Below the pieces are notes generated by a model. The model made no database searches, was not told where the DNA came from, and was given only the letters and a program-made list of their open reading frames with translations. Made by a program: the position numbers and the translations under genes. Shown here piece by piece: positions 28,540 to 37,513 of a stretch of 64,000 nucleotides of DNA (the stretch's first letter is position 1; the number at the start of each line of letters is the position of its first letter). Source of the DNA: UBA1479 sp038109305 (lineage in GTDB: Bacteria > Pseudomonadota > Alphaproteobacteria > Rhodospirillales > Casp-alpha2). The stretch covers positions 62,001 to 126,000 of the forward strand of contig JAYNIR010000006.1 in assembly GCA_038109305.1 (NCBI GenBank), read 5' to 3'.

Positions 28540-28820
28540 ATTCGCTGGCGGAGACTTTTTCGCGCTGCATTTTGGGCCGTTTTCGGGCCGGCCGGCCCGT
28601 TGTACGCTGGTCTGCGGCGGATTTGTGCCGGGTTTAAGGGTGCCGGCCCGCCGCCGGGCGCCCGGGAGAGTCCCGGTTGGGGATCTGGGAGGGAGGGGTA
28701 AGGCCGTTTGGGGGCGGCCAGGGCCGACCGAGGCCCAGGCGAAAGGCGATTTCCAGCCTGAGCCCGCAAATCGCCGGCCTGCCAAGGCCCGGACGGCCCC
28801 CGAGCCCGCGGGAACTTTGT

Positions 28821-28849
28821 TTGACAGCCCCGGTGCCGGGGCATAGATT
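28821..28849 (+). promoter_or_regulatory. Probable promoter of mnmG, likely leaderless
   Basis: TTGACA at 28821-28826 (exact -35 consensus) and TAGATT at 28844-28849 (4/6 of -10) have a 17-bp spacer. The spacer is filled by a perfect inverted repeat GCCCCGG-TG-CCGGGGC (28827-28842). Transcription would start about 7 bp after the -10, at 28856-28857, directly before the mnmG ATG at 28858. No Shine-Dalgarno sequence precedes that ATG. Confidence 0.6.
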
Positions 28850-28857
28850 CCCGGCCC

Positions 28858-30780
28858 ATGAGCCAGGATCGCCATATTTCGGGAGACTTCCCCATTTCCA
28901 GCCCTCCTAACGGGGCCTGTTTCGACGTCATCATCGTCGGCGGCGGCCATGCGGGCACCGAGGCTGCGGCTGCGGCTGCCCGCATGGGGGCCAACACGTT
29001 GCTGGTGACCCACAAGGCTGCGACAATCGGCGAAATGTCCTGCAATCCGGCTATCGGTGGCCTGGCGAAAGGCCAGCTGGTGCGCGAAATCGATGCCCTG
29101 GACGGTATCATGGGCCGCGCCATCGACCGGGGCGGCATCCAGTTCCGCATGCTGAACCGCAGCAAGGGTCCGGCGGTCTGGGGCCCTCGGGCCCAGGCCG
29201 ACCGAAAGCTTTACCGCCGCGCCGTCCAGACGCTTTTGGCGGCCCAGCCGGGGTTGACCGTGGTCGAGGCGGGGGCGGAAGACTTGATTTTCAGCGCCGA
29301 CGGGGCGCTTGGCGGGGTGAAGACGGATGACGGCCGGGCGTTTCGTTCCGGCGCAGTGGTCATCACCACCGGCACGTTTCTGCGAGGCCTGATCCACCTG
29401 GGCCAACAGCGGATCCCGGCCGGCCGCGTCGGCGAAGCGCCGTCCCTGGGTCTTTCAGGGACCTTTGGGCGCCTGGGTCTGACCCTGGGACGCCTGAAAA
29501 CCGGTACGCCGCCGCGCCTCAACGGCAAAACCATCGACTGGGCGGCCTTGGAAATCCAGGAAGGCGATACGCCGCCGGTGCCGTTTTCCGACCTGACCGC
29601 GTCCATCACCACACCCCAAACCGTTTGCCATATCACGGAAACCACGCCAGAAACCCATCGGATCATCCGCGATAACATCCACCTGGCGCCGGTCTACAGC
29701 GGCCAGATCGAGGGCCGGGGCCCGCGGTATTGCCCGTCCATCGAGGACAAGGTGGTGCGCTTTGCCGAGCGCAACCGCCACCAGATATTTCTCGAACCCG
29801 AGGGGCTGGACGACCCGACTGTTTATCCAAACGGCATCTCCACATCGCTACCGGAGGACGTTCAGGCTGCTATCGTTGCCACCATCCCCGGCTTGGAACG
29901 GGCGGAAATCCTGTGCCCCGGTTACGCCATCGAATACGATTTCGTCGATCCCCGGCAGCTCTCACAAACCCTCGAAACCCGCGCCCTTCGGGGACTTTTC
30001 CTGGCCGGGCAGATCAATGGCACGACCGGCTATGAAGAGGCGGGCGCCCAGGGCCTGCTCGCCGGAATCAATGCGGCGCTCCACGCCGCAGGGGGTGGCC
30101 GGACTTTTGTCCTTGACCGGGCGGACGCCTATATCGGCGTCATGATCGACGATCTGGTAACGCTCGGGACCCAGGAACCCTACCGCATGTTCACCTCCCG
30201 CGCCGAGTACCGCCTGCGCCTTCGGGCTGACAATGCAGATCAGCGCCTGACGCCTTTGGGCGTCGCGGCCGGGTGCGTCGGGCCCGTGCGCCGGGATGTT
30301 TTCGCCGGCAAGAAGGCGGCCCTGGATGTCGCACGGTCGACGCTGCAGGGCCTCGAAGAAACGCCGAGGGCACTTGCGGAAAAGGGCCTTTCGGTCAACC
30401 AGGACGGCGCGCGGCGGTCCGCCTGGGCGGTCCTGTCCTACCCCGACGCGGACACGGAAACCATTTGCCGCATCTGGCCCGAGGCCGCGGCGATCCCTGG
30501 CCCCATCCTGCGGCAGGCCGCCATAGAGGCCAAATACAGCCACTACATCGATCGACAGGCGGCCGACGTGGAGGCCTTCCGGAGAGATGAGGGGCTCGGT
30601 ATTCCCGAGGGCTTCGACTACGACGCCCTCTCCGGCCTGTCCAACGAAGTCCGGGAAAAGCTCAAGGCCGCCCATCCGGGCACCATCGGCCAGGCGGCCC
30701 GTATTCCCGGCGTCACGCCGGCGGCTCTGACCCTCGTCCTCGGCCGTATCCGCCAAGGCCGCCAGGCCCGGGTTGCATGA
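28858..30780 (+). CDS. mnmG: tRNA uridine-5-carboxymethylaminomethyl modification enzyme MnmG (GidA)
   Basis: 640 residues. The FAD-binding motif FDVIIVGGGHAGTEAAAAAARMG is preceded by a 22-residue extension. SCNPAIGGLAKGQLVREIDALDG, TGTFLRGLIHLG and GLFLAGQINGTTGYEEAGAQGL are strong MnmG signatures. It partners with MnmE to modify U34 of tRNAs. The only upstream ATG is at 28858 with no Shine-Dalgarno match. rsmG follows 30 bp on, in the mnmE-mnmG-rsmG-parA-parB order seen near many origins. Confidence 0.97.
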   Translation: MSQDRHISGDFPISSPPNGACFDVIIVGGGHAGTEAAAAAARMGANTLLVTHKAATIGEMSCNPAIGGLAKGQLVREIDALDGIMGRAIDRGGIQFRMLNRSKGPAVWGPRAQADRKLYRRAVQTLLAAQPGLTVVEAGAEDLIFSADGALGGVKTDDGRAFRSGAVVITTGTFLRGLIHLGQQRIPAGRVGEAPSLGLSGTFGRLGLTLGRLKTGTPPRLNGKTIDWAALEIQEGDTPPVPFSDLTASITTPQTVCHITETTPETHRIIRDNIHLAPVYSGQIEGRGPRYCPSIEDKVVRFAERNRHQIFLEPEGLDDPTVYPNGISTSLPEDVQAAIVATIPGLERAEILCPGYAIEYDFVDPRQLSQTLETRALRGLFLAGQINGTTGYEEAGAQGLLAGINAALHAAGGGRTFVLDRADAYIGVMIDDLVTLGTQEPYRMFTSRAEYRLRLRADNADQRLTPLGVAAGCVGPVRRDVFAGKKAALDVARSTLQGLEETPRALAEKGLSVNQDGARRSAWAVLSYPDADTETICRIWPEAAAIPGPILRQAAIEAKYSHYIDRQAADVEAFRRDEGLGIPEGFDYDALSGLSNEVREKLKAAHPGTIGQAARIPGVTPAALTLVLGRIRQGRQARVA

Positions 30781-30802
30781 CGGCCCAGGTCGCATGACGG
30801 AC

Positions 30803-30818
30803 TGTTTCACGTGAAACA
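30803..30818. other. parS2 partition site, overlapping the rsmG start
   Basis: A second exact TGTTTCACGTGAAACA, about 2.3 kb from parS1. Its right half GTGAAACA contains the GTG start codon of rsmG, at 30811. It lies 0.65 kb before parA. Two exact copies within 2.3 kb, next to parAB, make the assignment firm. Confidence 0.95.
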
Positions 30819-31473
30819 ATCGGGCTCGAGTGGCGCGCCGGCATTAGACCGCCCGCCGCCACATGTCGCAAACGCACTTAGCCTGACCGAGGATGAAGCC
30901 GAAAAATTATCCGCTTACGTTGCGCTGTTGCGCCGGTGGCAGGCGGCGATCAATCTGATCAGCGGGAAAACCCTGATCGATATTTGGGACAGGCACATTC
31001 TCGACTGCGGCCAGCTACGGGAGCACGTACCCGACGGCTCGACTGCGATCGCCGACATTGGATCGGGGGCGGGTCTGCCGGGCATCATCCTGTCAATCAT
31101 GGGGATCGGCCCCATCACGCTGATCGAAAGCGACAACCGAAAGGCGGCCTTTCTGCAGACGGTCATCGGAGAGCTGGGATTAACGGCAAGCGTCGCGCCC
31201 GTGCGGGCGGAAACCATGCCGGAAGAACAGTTCGACCTGATTGCGGCGCGTGCCGTGGCGCCCCTGGACGGGCTGATACAACTCACAGCCCCACTGTTGA
31301 AAACCGGTGGAAAACTTTTGATATTGAAGGGAAAAACCCATCAAGAGGAATTGACCGCCGCCGGCAAAAATTGGACTATCGACGCGCAAACGTTCTCGAG
31401 CCGAACTGACCCGGCGGCGCGGATTTTGCTGATAGAAAACATTCGGCCGAACGATGAACGCATTGCCCCCTGA
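30811..31473 (+). CDS. rsmG: 16S rRNA (guanine-527-N7)-methyltransferase RsmG (GidB)
   Basis: 220 residues from a GTG inside parS2; no better in-frame start lies upstream. The SAM-binding loop is IADIGSGAGLPGIILS. LLRRWQAAINLISGKTLIDIWDRHILDCGQL and ARAVAPLDGLIQLTAPLLKTGG are RsmG signatures. It methylates G527 of 16S rRNA; loss gives low-level streptomycin resistance. It overlaps parA by 20 bp. Confidence 0.95.
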   Translation: MKQSGSSGAPALDRPPPHVANALSLTEDEAEKLSAYVALLRRWQAAINLISGKTLIDIWDRHILDCGQLREHVPDGSTAIADIGSGAGLPGIILSIMGIGPITLIESDNRKAAFLQTVIGELGLTASVAPVRAETMPEEQFDLIAARAVAPLDGLIQLTAPLLKTGGKLLILKGKTHQEELTAAGKNWTIDAQTFSSRTDPAARILLIENIRPNDERIAP

Positions 31474-32341
31474 CGACATGACCGACTTGGACGAGCAACC
31501 GACGGAAGCCGCGGCGACCGCCTCCGACGCACCCCGCCGACCACCCCGCGTCATCGCCGTCGCCAACCAGAAAGGCGGCGTCGGAAAGACGACCACGGCA
31601 ATCAACCTGGGCACGGCGTTAACCGCCGTCGGCAACCGGGTTCTGATCATCGACACCGATCCGCAAGGCAATGCCAGCACCGGGTTGGGCATCCCGCCGC
31701 AGGATCGGACCGTGACGGCGTATGATCTGATCGTCGGTGATGCCAGCCTGGACGACGCGGTGAAGCCGACGGAAATCCCCGGCCTGTACATTGTCCCGTC
31801 CGGTGTCGATTTATCGGGGGTCGAACTCGAACTGATCCAGGAAGACCACCGGGAAGGATTCCTGAAACGCGCCCTGAACGGCGCCGCGTCGGCCTACGAT
31901 TATATTCTGATCGACTGTCCACCCGCCCTCGGTCTTTTGACTGTCAATTCACTGGTTGCGGCGCAGGCCGTGCTGGTGCCGTTGCAGTGCGAGTTTTTTG
32001 CGCTTGAGGGCATCGCGCAGCTGACCCAGACGATCGAGCGCGTCCGCCAAGCCTACAATCCGGCCCTGGAGCTGCAGGGCATCGTGCTGACCATGTTTGA
32101 CCAACGGAACAACCTGTCAGGCGCCGTTGCCGATGATGTCCGCGGCCATTTCGGTGACAAGGTTTACAACACCATCATCCCCCGAAACGTTCGGATTTCC
32201 GAAGCGCCGTCACATGGACGGCCGGTCTTGATATACGACACCGCCTGCGCCGGGTCCCGCGCGTATCTGAGCCTGGCATCTGAGGTCATGGACCGGGAGC
32301 GCAAATTCCGCGACCAACAGACGAGTGCCCGAAATGTCTGA
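31454..32341 (+). CDS. parA: Chromosome partitioning ATPase ParA (Soj)
   Basis: 295 residues. After a ~30-residue acidic leader comes RVIAVANQKGGVGKTTTAINLGTALTAVG with the deviant Walker A, then IDTDPQGNASTGLGI and YILIDCPPALGLLTVNSLVAA. ParA-ATP binds DNA and pulls ParB-parS complexes apart. The ATG at 31454 overlaps rsmG by 20 bp; a second ATG at 31478 just after the rsmG stop is equally possible. The parA-parB stop/start overlap is 8 bp, so the two are coupled. Confidence 0.96.
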   Translation: MNALPPDDMTDLDEQPTEAAATASDAPRRPPRVIAVANQKGGVGKTTTAINLGTALTAVGNRVLIIDTDPQGNASTGLGIPPQDRTVTAYDLIVGDASLDDAVKPTEIPGLYIVPSGVDLSGVELELIQEDHREGFLKRALNGAASAYDYILIDCPPALGLLTVNSLVAAQAVLVPLQCEFFALEGIAQLTQTIERVRQAYNPALELQGIVLTMFDQRNNLSGAVADDVRGHFGDKVYNTIIPRNVRISEAPSHGRPVLIYDTACAGSRAYLSLASEVMDRERKFRDQQTSARNV

Positions 32342-33194
32342 AAAACGCAGAAACTTAGGGCGCGGGCTGTCCGCGCTCTTGGGTGACGCACCGGCGCCGG
32401 ACACCGGCGTACGCCAGTTGCCGGTTGCAAAACTGTATCCCGGCAAGTACCAACCTCGACGCTCCATGGCCGAAGATGACCTGAAAGACCTGGCCCAATC
32501 CATCAGGGAGCTCGGCGTCCTGCAGCCGATTCTCGTCCGCGAGCATCCGGACATTTCGGGCGACTATGAAATCATCGCCGGCGAACGCCGCTGGCGGGCC
32601 GCGCAACTGGCGCAGCTGCATGAGGTGCCGGTCCTGGTCAAAGTGCTCTCCAACAAGGAAACGCTGGAGGCCGCCCTGGTCGAAAACCTGCAGCGCGAAG
32701 ACCTGTCGCCGGTGGAGGAGGCTATCGGCCTGCGCCGGCTGATGGATGAGTTCGGCCATACCCAGGAGCTGCTTTCCCGCGCCGTCGGTAAAAGCCGGAG
32801 CCACGTTGCCAATACGCTTCGCCTGCTCGGCCTGCCCGATGCGGTGAAGAAGCTGTTGGACAGTGGCGTACTCAGCGCCGGTCACGGGCGCGCTATCTTG
32901 ACCGCCAAGGAGCCGGAGCACCTTGCCGCGTTCGCCGTTGAAAATGGCCTGAGCGTGCGCCAGACGGAAGAGCTCGTCGCGCGGGAATCGGCGCAGAAAT
33001 CCCCGAAGCGCGGCAAGACCGCGGCGAAAGACCCCGATACCCGGGCGTTGGAAACGGACCTGTCGGAAATGCTCGGTCTGAAGGTCGACATCAAGGGCCG
33101 GGGCGGAGCCGGCAAGGTGACGGTGTTCTACAAGTCGCTGGACCAGCTGGACGGCCTTTTGCAGCGCCTTAGCGGCCAGCAACAGGGCGGCTGA
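32334..33194 (+). CDS. parB: Chromosome partitioning protein ParB (Spo0J)
   Basis: 286 residues from the ATG of MSEKRRNLGRGLSALLGD. The CTP-binding N-terminal domain is visible as YQPRRSMAEDDLKDLAQSIRELGVLQPILVRE, GERRWRAAQL and ENLQREDLSPVEEA. The HTH is HTQELLSRAVGKSRSHVANTLRLLGLP. A Lys/Ala linker leads to a C-terminal dimerisation domain. It would bind the two parS sites at 28.5 and 30.8 kb. Confidence 0.96.
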   Translation: MSEKRRNLGRGLSALLGDAPAPDTGVRQLPVAKLYPGKYQPRRSMAEDDLKDLAQSIRELGVLQPILVREHPDISGDYEIIAGERRWRAAQLAQLHEVPVLVKVLSNKETLEAALVENLQREDLSPVEEAIGLRRLMDEFGHTQELLSRAVGKSRSHVANTLRLLGLPDAVKKLLDSGVLSAGHGRAILTAKEPEHLAAFAVENGLSVRQTEELVARESAQKSPKRGKTAAKDPDTRALETDLSEMLGLKVDIKGRGGAGKVTVFYKSLDQLDGLLQRLSGQQQGG

Positions 33195-33335
33195 CCGACT
33201 ATTCAATCTTTAAGATCAGAAAAACGACCCAATTTACCGTTCGCCACCGGTCAAGGTGCCGGTCGGCCTGTATCGGCGTGGGGCAGCCTCTGAAAAGGAT
33301 CGCCACCGCCGTGGGGCGTCAGTGGATTCGGCACG

Positions 33336-34358
33336 CTACCCGGCACGCCCGAGGCGGGCCACCTGCAGCACGGCCCGTTCGCAAATGTCCGTATCCGGCC
33401 CACGGCCCGATTTACAGGCCTTTTCGGCGACCGTCAGAACATTGAGTGCCTGGCCAAGGTCCGTCGGCCGATATCTCGATAGTGCTCTGACATAAAGTGG
33501 TTTTTCCTTGAAAAAGATCGGCGGTCGCATGCTGTCGACGGCCCGTGCCGGCGGCGTGCCCTTGGCCACCGTCCGGCTTGCGGCGTGCAGGCGTTGGAAA
33601 AACCGCTGCAGAATCCGGGCGAGCGCGACGGCGTTCATGCCGTCTTCAAGGCACTTCTGGTACCCGTCCAGCACGGCTCCCAGGTCGCCCCGCGCAACCC
33701 CAGCCAGAAGGTCGCTGATCCCGGTCGGTTCGTTTTCGGCGATGGACGCCCTGACGTCGTCGACGGAAATTTCCCGATCCTCGCGGGCGCCGATATAGGT
33801 CATCAATTTGTCGATTTCACTGCGCGTGATCATCCGGTCGTTGCCGAGGGAGCCGGTAAACAGTTGCAGCGCCTCGCGGTTGAAATGAAGCCCCCGATAC
33901 GCGGCCGCGGTTTTTGCGACTTCGGCCAAAGTGCCGGGGTCGTCGGCATAGCACGCGACCGCGGCCGCCCGGTCCGACGTTTCACAGAATTTCCGGAGCT
34001 TCGATCGGGGGGGAAGGTCGCTGGCCTCAACCACGACAAGCCCATCGCCGGGCGCGCTGCATGCCTGTTCGACGGCGTCCGCGGATCGGTCGGTGGCGCC
34101 GGTAAGTACGATGACCCGGCGGCCGCCGCCGAAGACAAGTGCGCTGCGCTCCGCCGCCAGCAACCCGGCGTCATCGACGACCTGTTTTTCCGATAACTCG
34201 ACCTTGCCGAACGGATCGCCGGCATCACCGGCTGCCTGCGTCACCTGTGTCGACCGCTCTTTGACGAGCCCCTGGTCGGGCCCGTAGAGCAATACTACGG
34301 CAACGTTGATTTCCTTGTTCCGGACAAATCGGTCCGCATCGCGCGTGCCTACTTTCAT
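33336..34358 (-). CDS. holA: DNA polymerase III delta subunit (HolA)
   Basis: 340 residues. It has the delta-subunit pattern VVLLYGPDQGLVKERSTQV near the N-terminus (degenerate P-loop), a middle DYGAREDREISVDDV-type helical region, and a C-terminal collar domain with RFFQRLHAA. Delta opens the sliding clamp within the clamp loader. It is 19 bp after lptE in the conserved leuS-lptE-holA order, which ends at the convergent parB. Confidence 0.93.
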   Translation of the reverse strand: MKVGTRDADRFVRNKEINVAVVLLYGPDQGLVKERSTQVTQAAGDAGDPFGKVELSEKQVVDDAGLLAAERSALVFGGGRRVIVLTGATDRSADAVEQACSAPGDGLVVVEASDLPPRSKLRKFCETSDRAAAVACYADDPGTLAEVAKTAAAYRGLHFNREALQLFTGSLGNDRMITRSEIDKLMTYIGAREDREISVDDVRASIAENEPTGISDLLAGVARGDLGAVLDGYQKCLEDGMNAVALARILQRFFQRLHAASRTVAKGTPPARAVDSMRPPIFFKEKPLYVRALSRYRPTDLGQALNVLTVAEKACKSGRGPDTDICERAVLQVARLGRAG

Positions 34359-34377
34359 ACCGGGGCCCTTCCGAAGG

Positions 34378-34890
34378 TCAGGATCGCCGCTCCAACGCCG
34401 TCGCGATTTTCAGCCGAATGTCATCAACGACCTGTTTAATGGCCCGCTGGCGGGCGTTTTTTTCGGCCATCAGGGTGGCGAACTCGGATTTCAGAATGTT
34501 CAAGCTAGCCGTTGCATGGGAGTTGCTGGAGACGATGGAAGCGCCCGTCGAAATGTCGACCAGCTGAAAATCGGCGTTGACGGTCAGGATTGCCCGCGTT
34601 GCGAAGGCGGTTTTCTGAACCGCCAAGTCGGACGTGCCCTCGGTCAGCCGGACCCGCAATACGAATTCCGGTTTCTCTGTCGTACCCCTGGTGACGAGTG
34701 CGTCAAGCAGTCCATTGCGGACCTGCTGGCCGATGCGGTCGGGGATCGGCGCGATCTCGATCCGCGCCATTGCTTCGGCGACGCTTTCCGATCCGGCTTC
34801 GCGCCCAAGGTTGCCGTAGAGCGGACGGAATCCGCACCCCGCCAGCAGGGCGAGCGCGACAAGCATATAAATTGTCTTATGCCACGACAT
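34378..34890 (-). CDS. lptE: LPS-assembly lipoprotein LptE
   Basis: 170 residues from the ATG of MSWHKTIYMLVALALLAGCGFRPLYG. The lipobox LLAGC gives Cys19, followed by the GFRPLYG signature typical of LptE. It partners with LptD in the outer membrane to insert lipopolysaccharide. Its start overlaps leuS by 14 bp. The alphaproteobacterial leuS-lptE-holA order supports the call even though LptE sequences diverge fast. Confidence 0.92.
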   Translation of the reverse strand: MSWHKTIYMLVALALLAGCGFRPLYGNLGREAGSESVAEAMARIEIAPIPDRIGQQVRNGLLDALVTRGTTEKPEFVLRVRLTEGTSDLAVQKTAFATRAILTVNADFQLVDISTGASIVSSNSHATASLNILKSEFATLMAEKNARQRAIKQVVDDIRLKIATALERRS

Positions 34891-37441
34891 TGACGATCCG
34901 ATTGGGTACGACAATGACTTTCTTCGGCGACCCACCCTGAAGAATGTCTTGAACTTTGTCGAGCGCGAGGGCCGCGCCCTCGGCCTCGTCCTTCGACGCA
35001 TCCTGCGGCAGCACGATGGTGCCGCGAAGCTTTCCGTTTACCTGAACGGCGATCGTGACCGTATCGTCGACCAGATGCGCAGGGTCGGCGGCCGGCCAGT
35101 CAGTTTCCGCGATCAATTGCGGCGCATTCCCCAGCTCCCGCCACATGGCTTCGGCCAGATGCGGCATCATCGGTGCGATCAAACGGGCGATGATCTCAAG
35201 TGCGAAGCGGCGGGCATAAACGCAATCCGGCGCATCACCGGCAAGCGCCTCCGCCGCATTTGTCAGCTCGCGGATGCGGGCGACGGCCTTGTTGAAGTGA
35301 AACCGCTCCAGATCGCCGGTGACGCCTTCAATTGTCCGGTGCACGGCCTTGATCAGCGAATTGGCGTCGTGGCCCAATTGGGCGGGCGGGGCGTCACCCG
35401 CGTTGCCCAACGGATGATTGGGTTCGGAAACCGCCCGCCACAGCCGGTTCAGGTAGCGCCATGCACCGTCGACGCCGGCATCCGTCCACTCCAGATCGCG
35501 GTCGGGCGGACTGTCTGACAACGTGAACAACCTTGCCGTGTCGGCGCCATAAGCGTCGATGATCGCTTCCGGGTCGACGACGTTGCGCTTTGACTTGCTC
35601 ATTTTTTCCGACCGACCGGCGGTCACCGGTGCGCCGGTTTTGGCGTTTCGCGCCTGGCCACCCTTGATCGTCACGTCGCCCGGGAACATCCATTTGCCCG
35701 AATTGTCGCGGAAGGTCTGGTGGCAAACCATGCCCTGGGTCATCAGGCCGGCAAAAGGTTCGTCCAGGCCCACGTATCCGCAGACTTTCAGCGCGCGGGT
35801 GAAAAACCGGCTGTATAACAAGTGCAGAACCGCGTGTTCGATGCCGCCGATGTACTGATCCACCGGCAGCCAGTAATCGACGGCGGCGCGGGGCAGGGCC
35901 TCGTCAGCGCCGGCGGCGCAGAACCGCGCGAAGTACCATGACGATTCGAAAAAAGTATCGAAGGTATCGGTCTCGCGCCGCGCCGGTTTGCCGCAGGCGG
36001 GGCAGTCCACATGCTTCCATGTGGGGTGATGGTCCAACGGGTTGCCGGGCTTGTCGAACGAGACTTCTTCCGGCAATTCGACCGGCAATTGATCCTCCGG
36101 CACGGGCACCGCGCCGCAATCGCCGCAATGAATGATCGGGATCGGGCAGCCCCAATACCGCTGCCGCGACACACCCCAGTCGCGAAGCCGGTAATTGACG
36201 GCGCGCGTTCCCTGGCCCATTTGTTCAAGCCGGTCGATCATCATCGCCTTGGCGTCGGCGACGGAAAGTCCGTTGAGAAAATCCGAATTGATTAGGATAC
36301 CGTCGTCGGCGAAGGCCTCGTCGGTAATGGTGACGGTCTTGGCGTCGGTGTCCTTCGGCGCAACGACGGGCTGCACCCGAAGCCCGTAATTGTTGGCGAA
36401 ATCCAAATCGCGCTGGTCGTGCGCGGGGCATCCGAAAATCGCGCCGCTGCCGTATTCCATCAAGACGAAATTGGCGACATAAACCGGCAGATCAATCGAT
36501 GGATCGAACGGATGCACCGCCCTGAGCCCGGTGTTGAAGCCGCGCTTTTCGGCGGCCTCAATCGCCGCTTCGCTGGTGCCCATGCGGTTGCATTCGGCAA
36601 CGAAGTCGGCAAGGCCGGAATTGTCCGCCGCCAACTCGTGGGCCAGCGGATGGTTGGCCGCGATGGCGCAAAAGGCCGCGCCGAACAATGTGTCGGGCCG
36701 GGTTGTATAAACGGACAAGGAGTCATGCCGGCCTTCGATCCGAAAATCGATGCGGGCGCCCTCCGACCGGCCGATCCAGTTTTCCTGCATGATGCGGACG
36801 CGTTCGGGCCAGCGCTTCAATCCGTCGAGCCCTTCCAGCAGATCCTGCGCGAACGCGGTGATCTTCAGGAACCACTGGCTCAGCTGTCGCTTTTCCACGG
36901 GCGCGCCGGACCGCCACCCGCGACCGTCGATCACCTGTTCGTTGGCCAGCACCGTGTTTTCGACCGGGTCCCAGTTGACCCACGATTCCTTGCGGTAGAC
37001 GAGACCATTGGCAAGGAAGTCGAGAAACATTTTTTGTTCATGTTTGTAATAGTCGGGCTCGCACGTCGCGAGCTCCCGGTCCCAGTCATAGGACAGGCCC
37101 ATGGATTTAAGCTGCCGGCGCATGGTTGCGATATTTTCCTGCGTCCACTTCGCCGGCGGGACCTTGTTTTCGATGGCGGCGTTTTCCGCGGGCAGGCCGA
37201 ACGCGTCCCAGCCCATGGGGTGCAGGACGTTAAACCCCTGCGCCTTGCGGAACCGCGCGACAACATCGCCCAGCGTATAATTGCGAACGTGGCCCATGTG
37301 GATGCGACCGGACGGATAGGGAAACATCTCAAGCACATAATATTTTGGCCTGGACGAATCTTCGGTCGCCTTGAAGCAGCCGGCCGTTTCCCAGGCCGCC
37401 TGCCAGTGGCGCTCATTTTCCTTGAAATTATATCGGCTCAC
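34877..37441 (-). CDS. leuS: Leucyl-tRNA synthetase (LeuS)
   Basis: 854 residues, class I synthetase. The HIGH motif appears as PSGRIHMGHVRNYTLGDV, the KMSKS loop as EKMSKSKRN. An editing (CP1) domain with TTRPDTLFGAAFCAIAANHPLA is present, as are the zinc-like cysteine cluster CGDCG...CPACGK and the GLDEPFAGLMTQGMVCHQTF region. It charges tRNA-Leu. It starts the leftward leuS-lptE-holA operon, 72 bp after the DUF3576 lipoprotein gene's stop. Confidence 0.98.
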   Translation of the reverse strand: MSRYNFKENERHWQAAWETAGCFKATEDSSRPKYYVLEMFPYPSGRIHMGHVRNYTLGDVVARFRKAQGFNVLHPMGWDAFGLPAENAAIENKVPPAKWTQENIATMRRQLKSMGLSYDWDRELATCEPDYYKHEQKMFLDFLANGLVYRKESWVNWDPVENTVLANEQVIDGRGWRSGAPVEKRQLSQWFLKITAFAQDLLEGLDGLKRWPERVRIMQENWIGRSEGARIDFRIEGRHDSLSVYTTRPDTLFGAAFCAIAANHPLAHELAADNSGLADFVAECNRMGTSEAAIEAAEKRGFNTGLRAVHPFDPSIDLPVYVANFVLMEYGSGAIFGCPAHDQRDLDFANNYGLRVQPVVAPKDTDAKTVTITDEAFADDGILINSDFLNGLSVADAKAMMIDRLEQMGQGTRAVNYRLRDWGVSRQRYWGCPIPIIHCGDCGAVPVPEDQLPVELPEEVSFDKPGNPLDHHPTWKHVDCPACGKPARRETDTFDTFFESSWYFARFCAAGADEALPRAAVDYWLPVDQYIGGIEHAVLHLLYSRFFTRALKVCGYVGLDEPFAGLMTQGMVCHQTFRDNSGKWMFPGDVTIKGGQARNAKTGAPVTAGRSEKMSKSKRNVVDPEAIIDAYGADTARLFTLSDSPPDRDLEWTDAGVDGAWRYLNRLWRAVSEPNHPLGNAGDAPPAQLGHDANSLIKAVHRTIEGVTGDLERFHFNKAVARIRELTNAAEALAGDAPDCVYARRFALEIIARLIAPMMPHLAEAMWRELGNAPQLIAETDWPAADPAHLVDDTVTIAVQVNGKLRGTIVLPQDASKDEAEGAALALDKVQDILQGGSPKKVIVVPNRIVNVVA

Positions 37442-37513
37442 CGGCTGTCTCCGCCGCCCGCGGCCACATGAAGGCGCGGGGGCATCCGGCGGGCTCCGTA
37501 CATGACCGCCATG

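Larger units (their letters stand above)
28369..28857. other. mnmE-mnmG intergenic region: AT-rich island, parS1 and promoter
   Basis: 489 bp without a convincing gene. The first ~120 bp (28369-28490) is strongly A/T-rich, with a TATATATAT run and an AAAAAAT-TACCG-ATTTTTT hairpin; the surroundings are GC-rich. parS1 is at 28524-28539 and a perfect palindrome CGGGCCGGCCGGCCCG at 28584-28599. The rest is GC-rich with open frames of no recognisable family. A strong-looking promoter lies at the mnmG end. Confidence 0.6.

Noticed and set aside
28478..28846. Open frames of 122 and 223 codons across the mnmE-mnmG gap
   Set aside because: They cover parS1 and the promoter; the translations are Gly/Arg/Pro-rich with no motif, typical of chance frames in GC-rich sequence.
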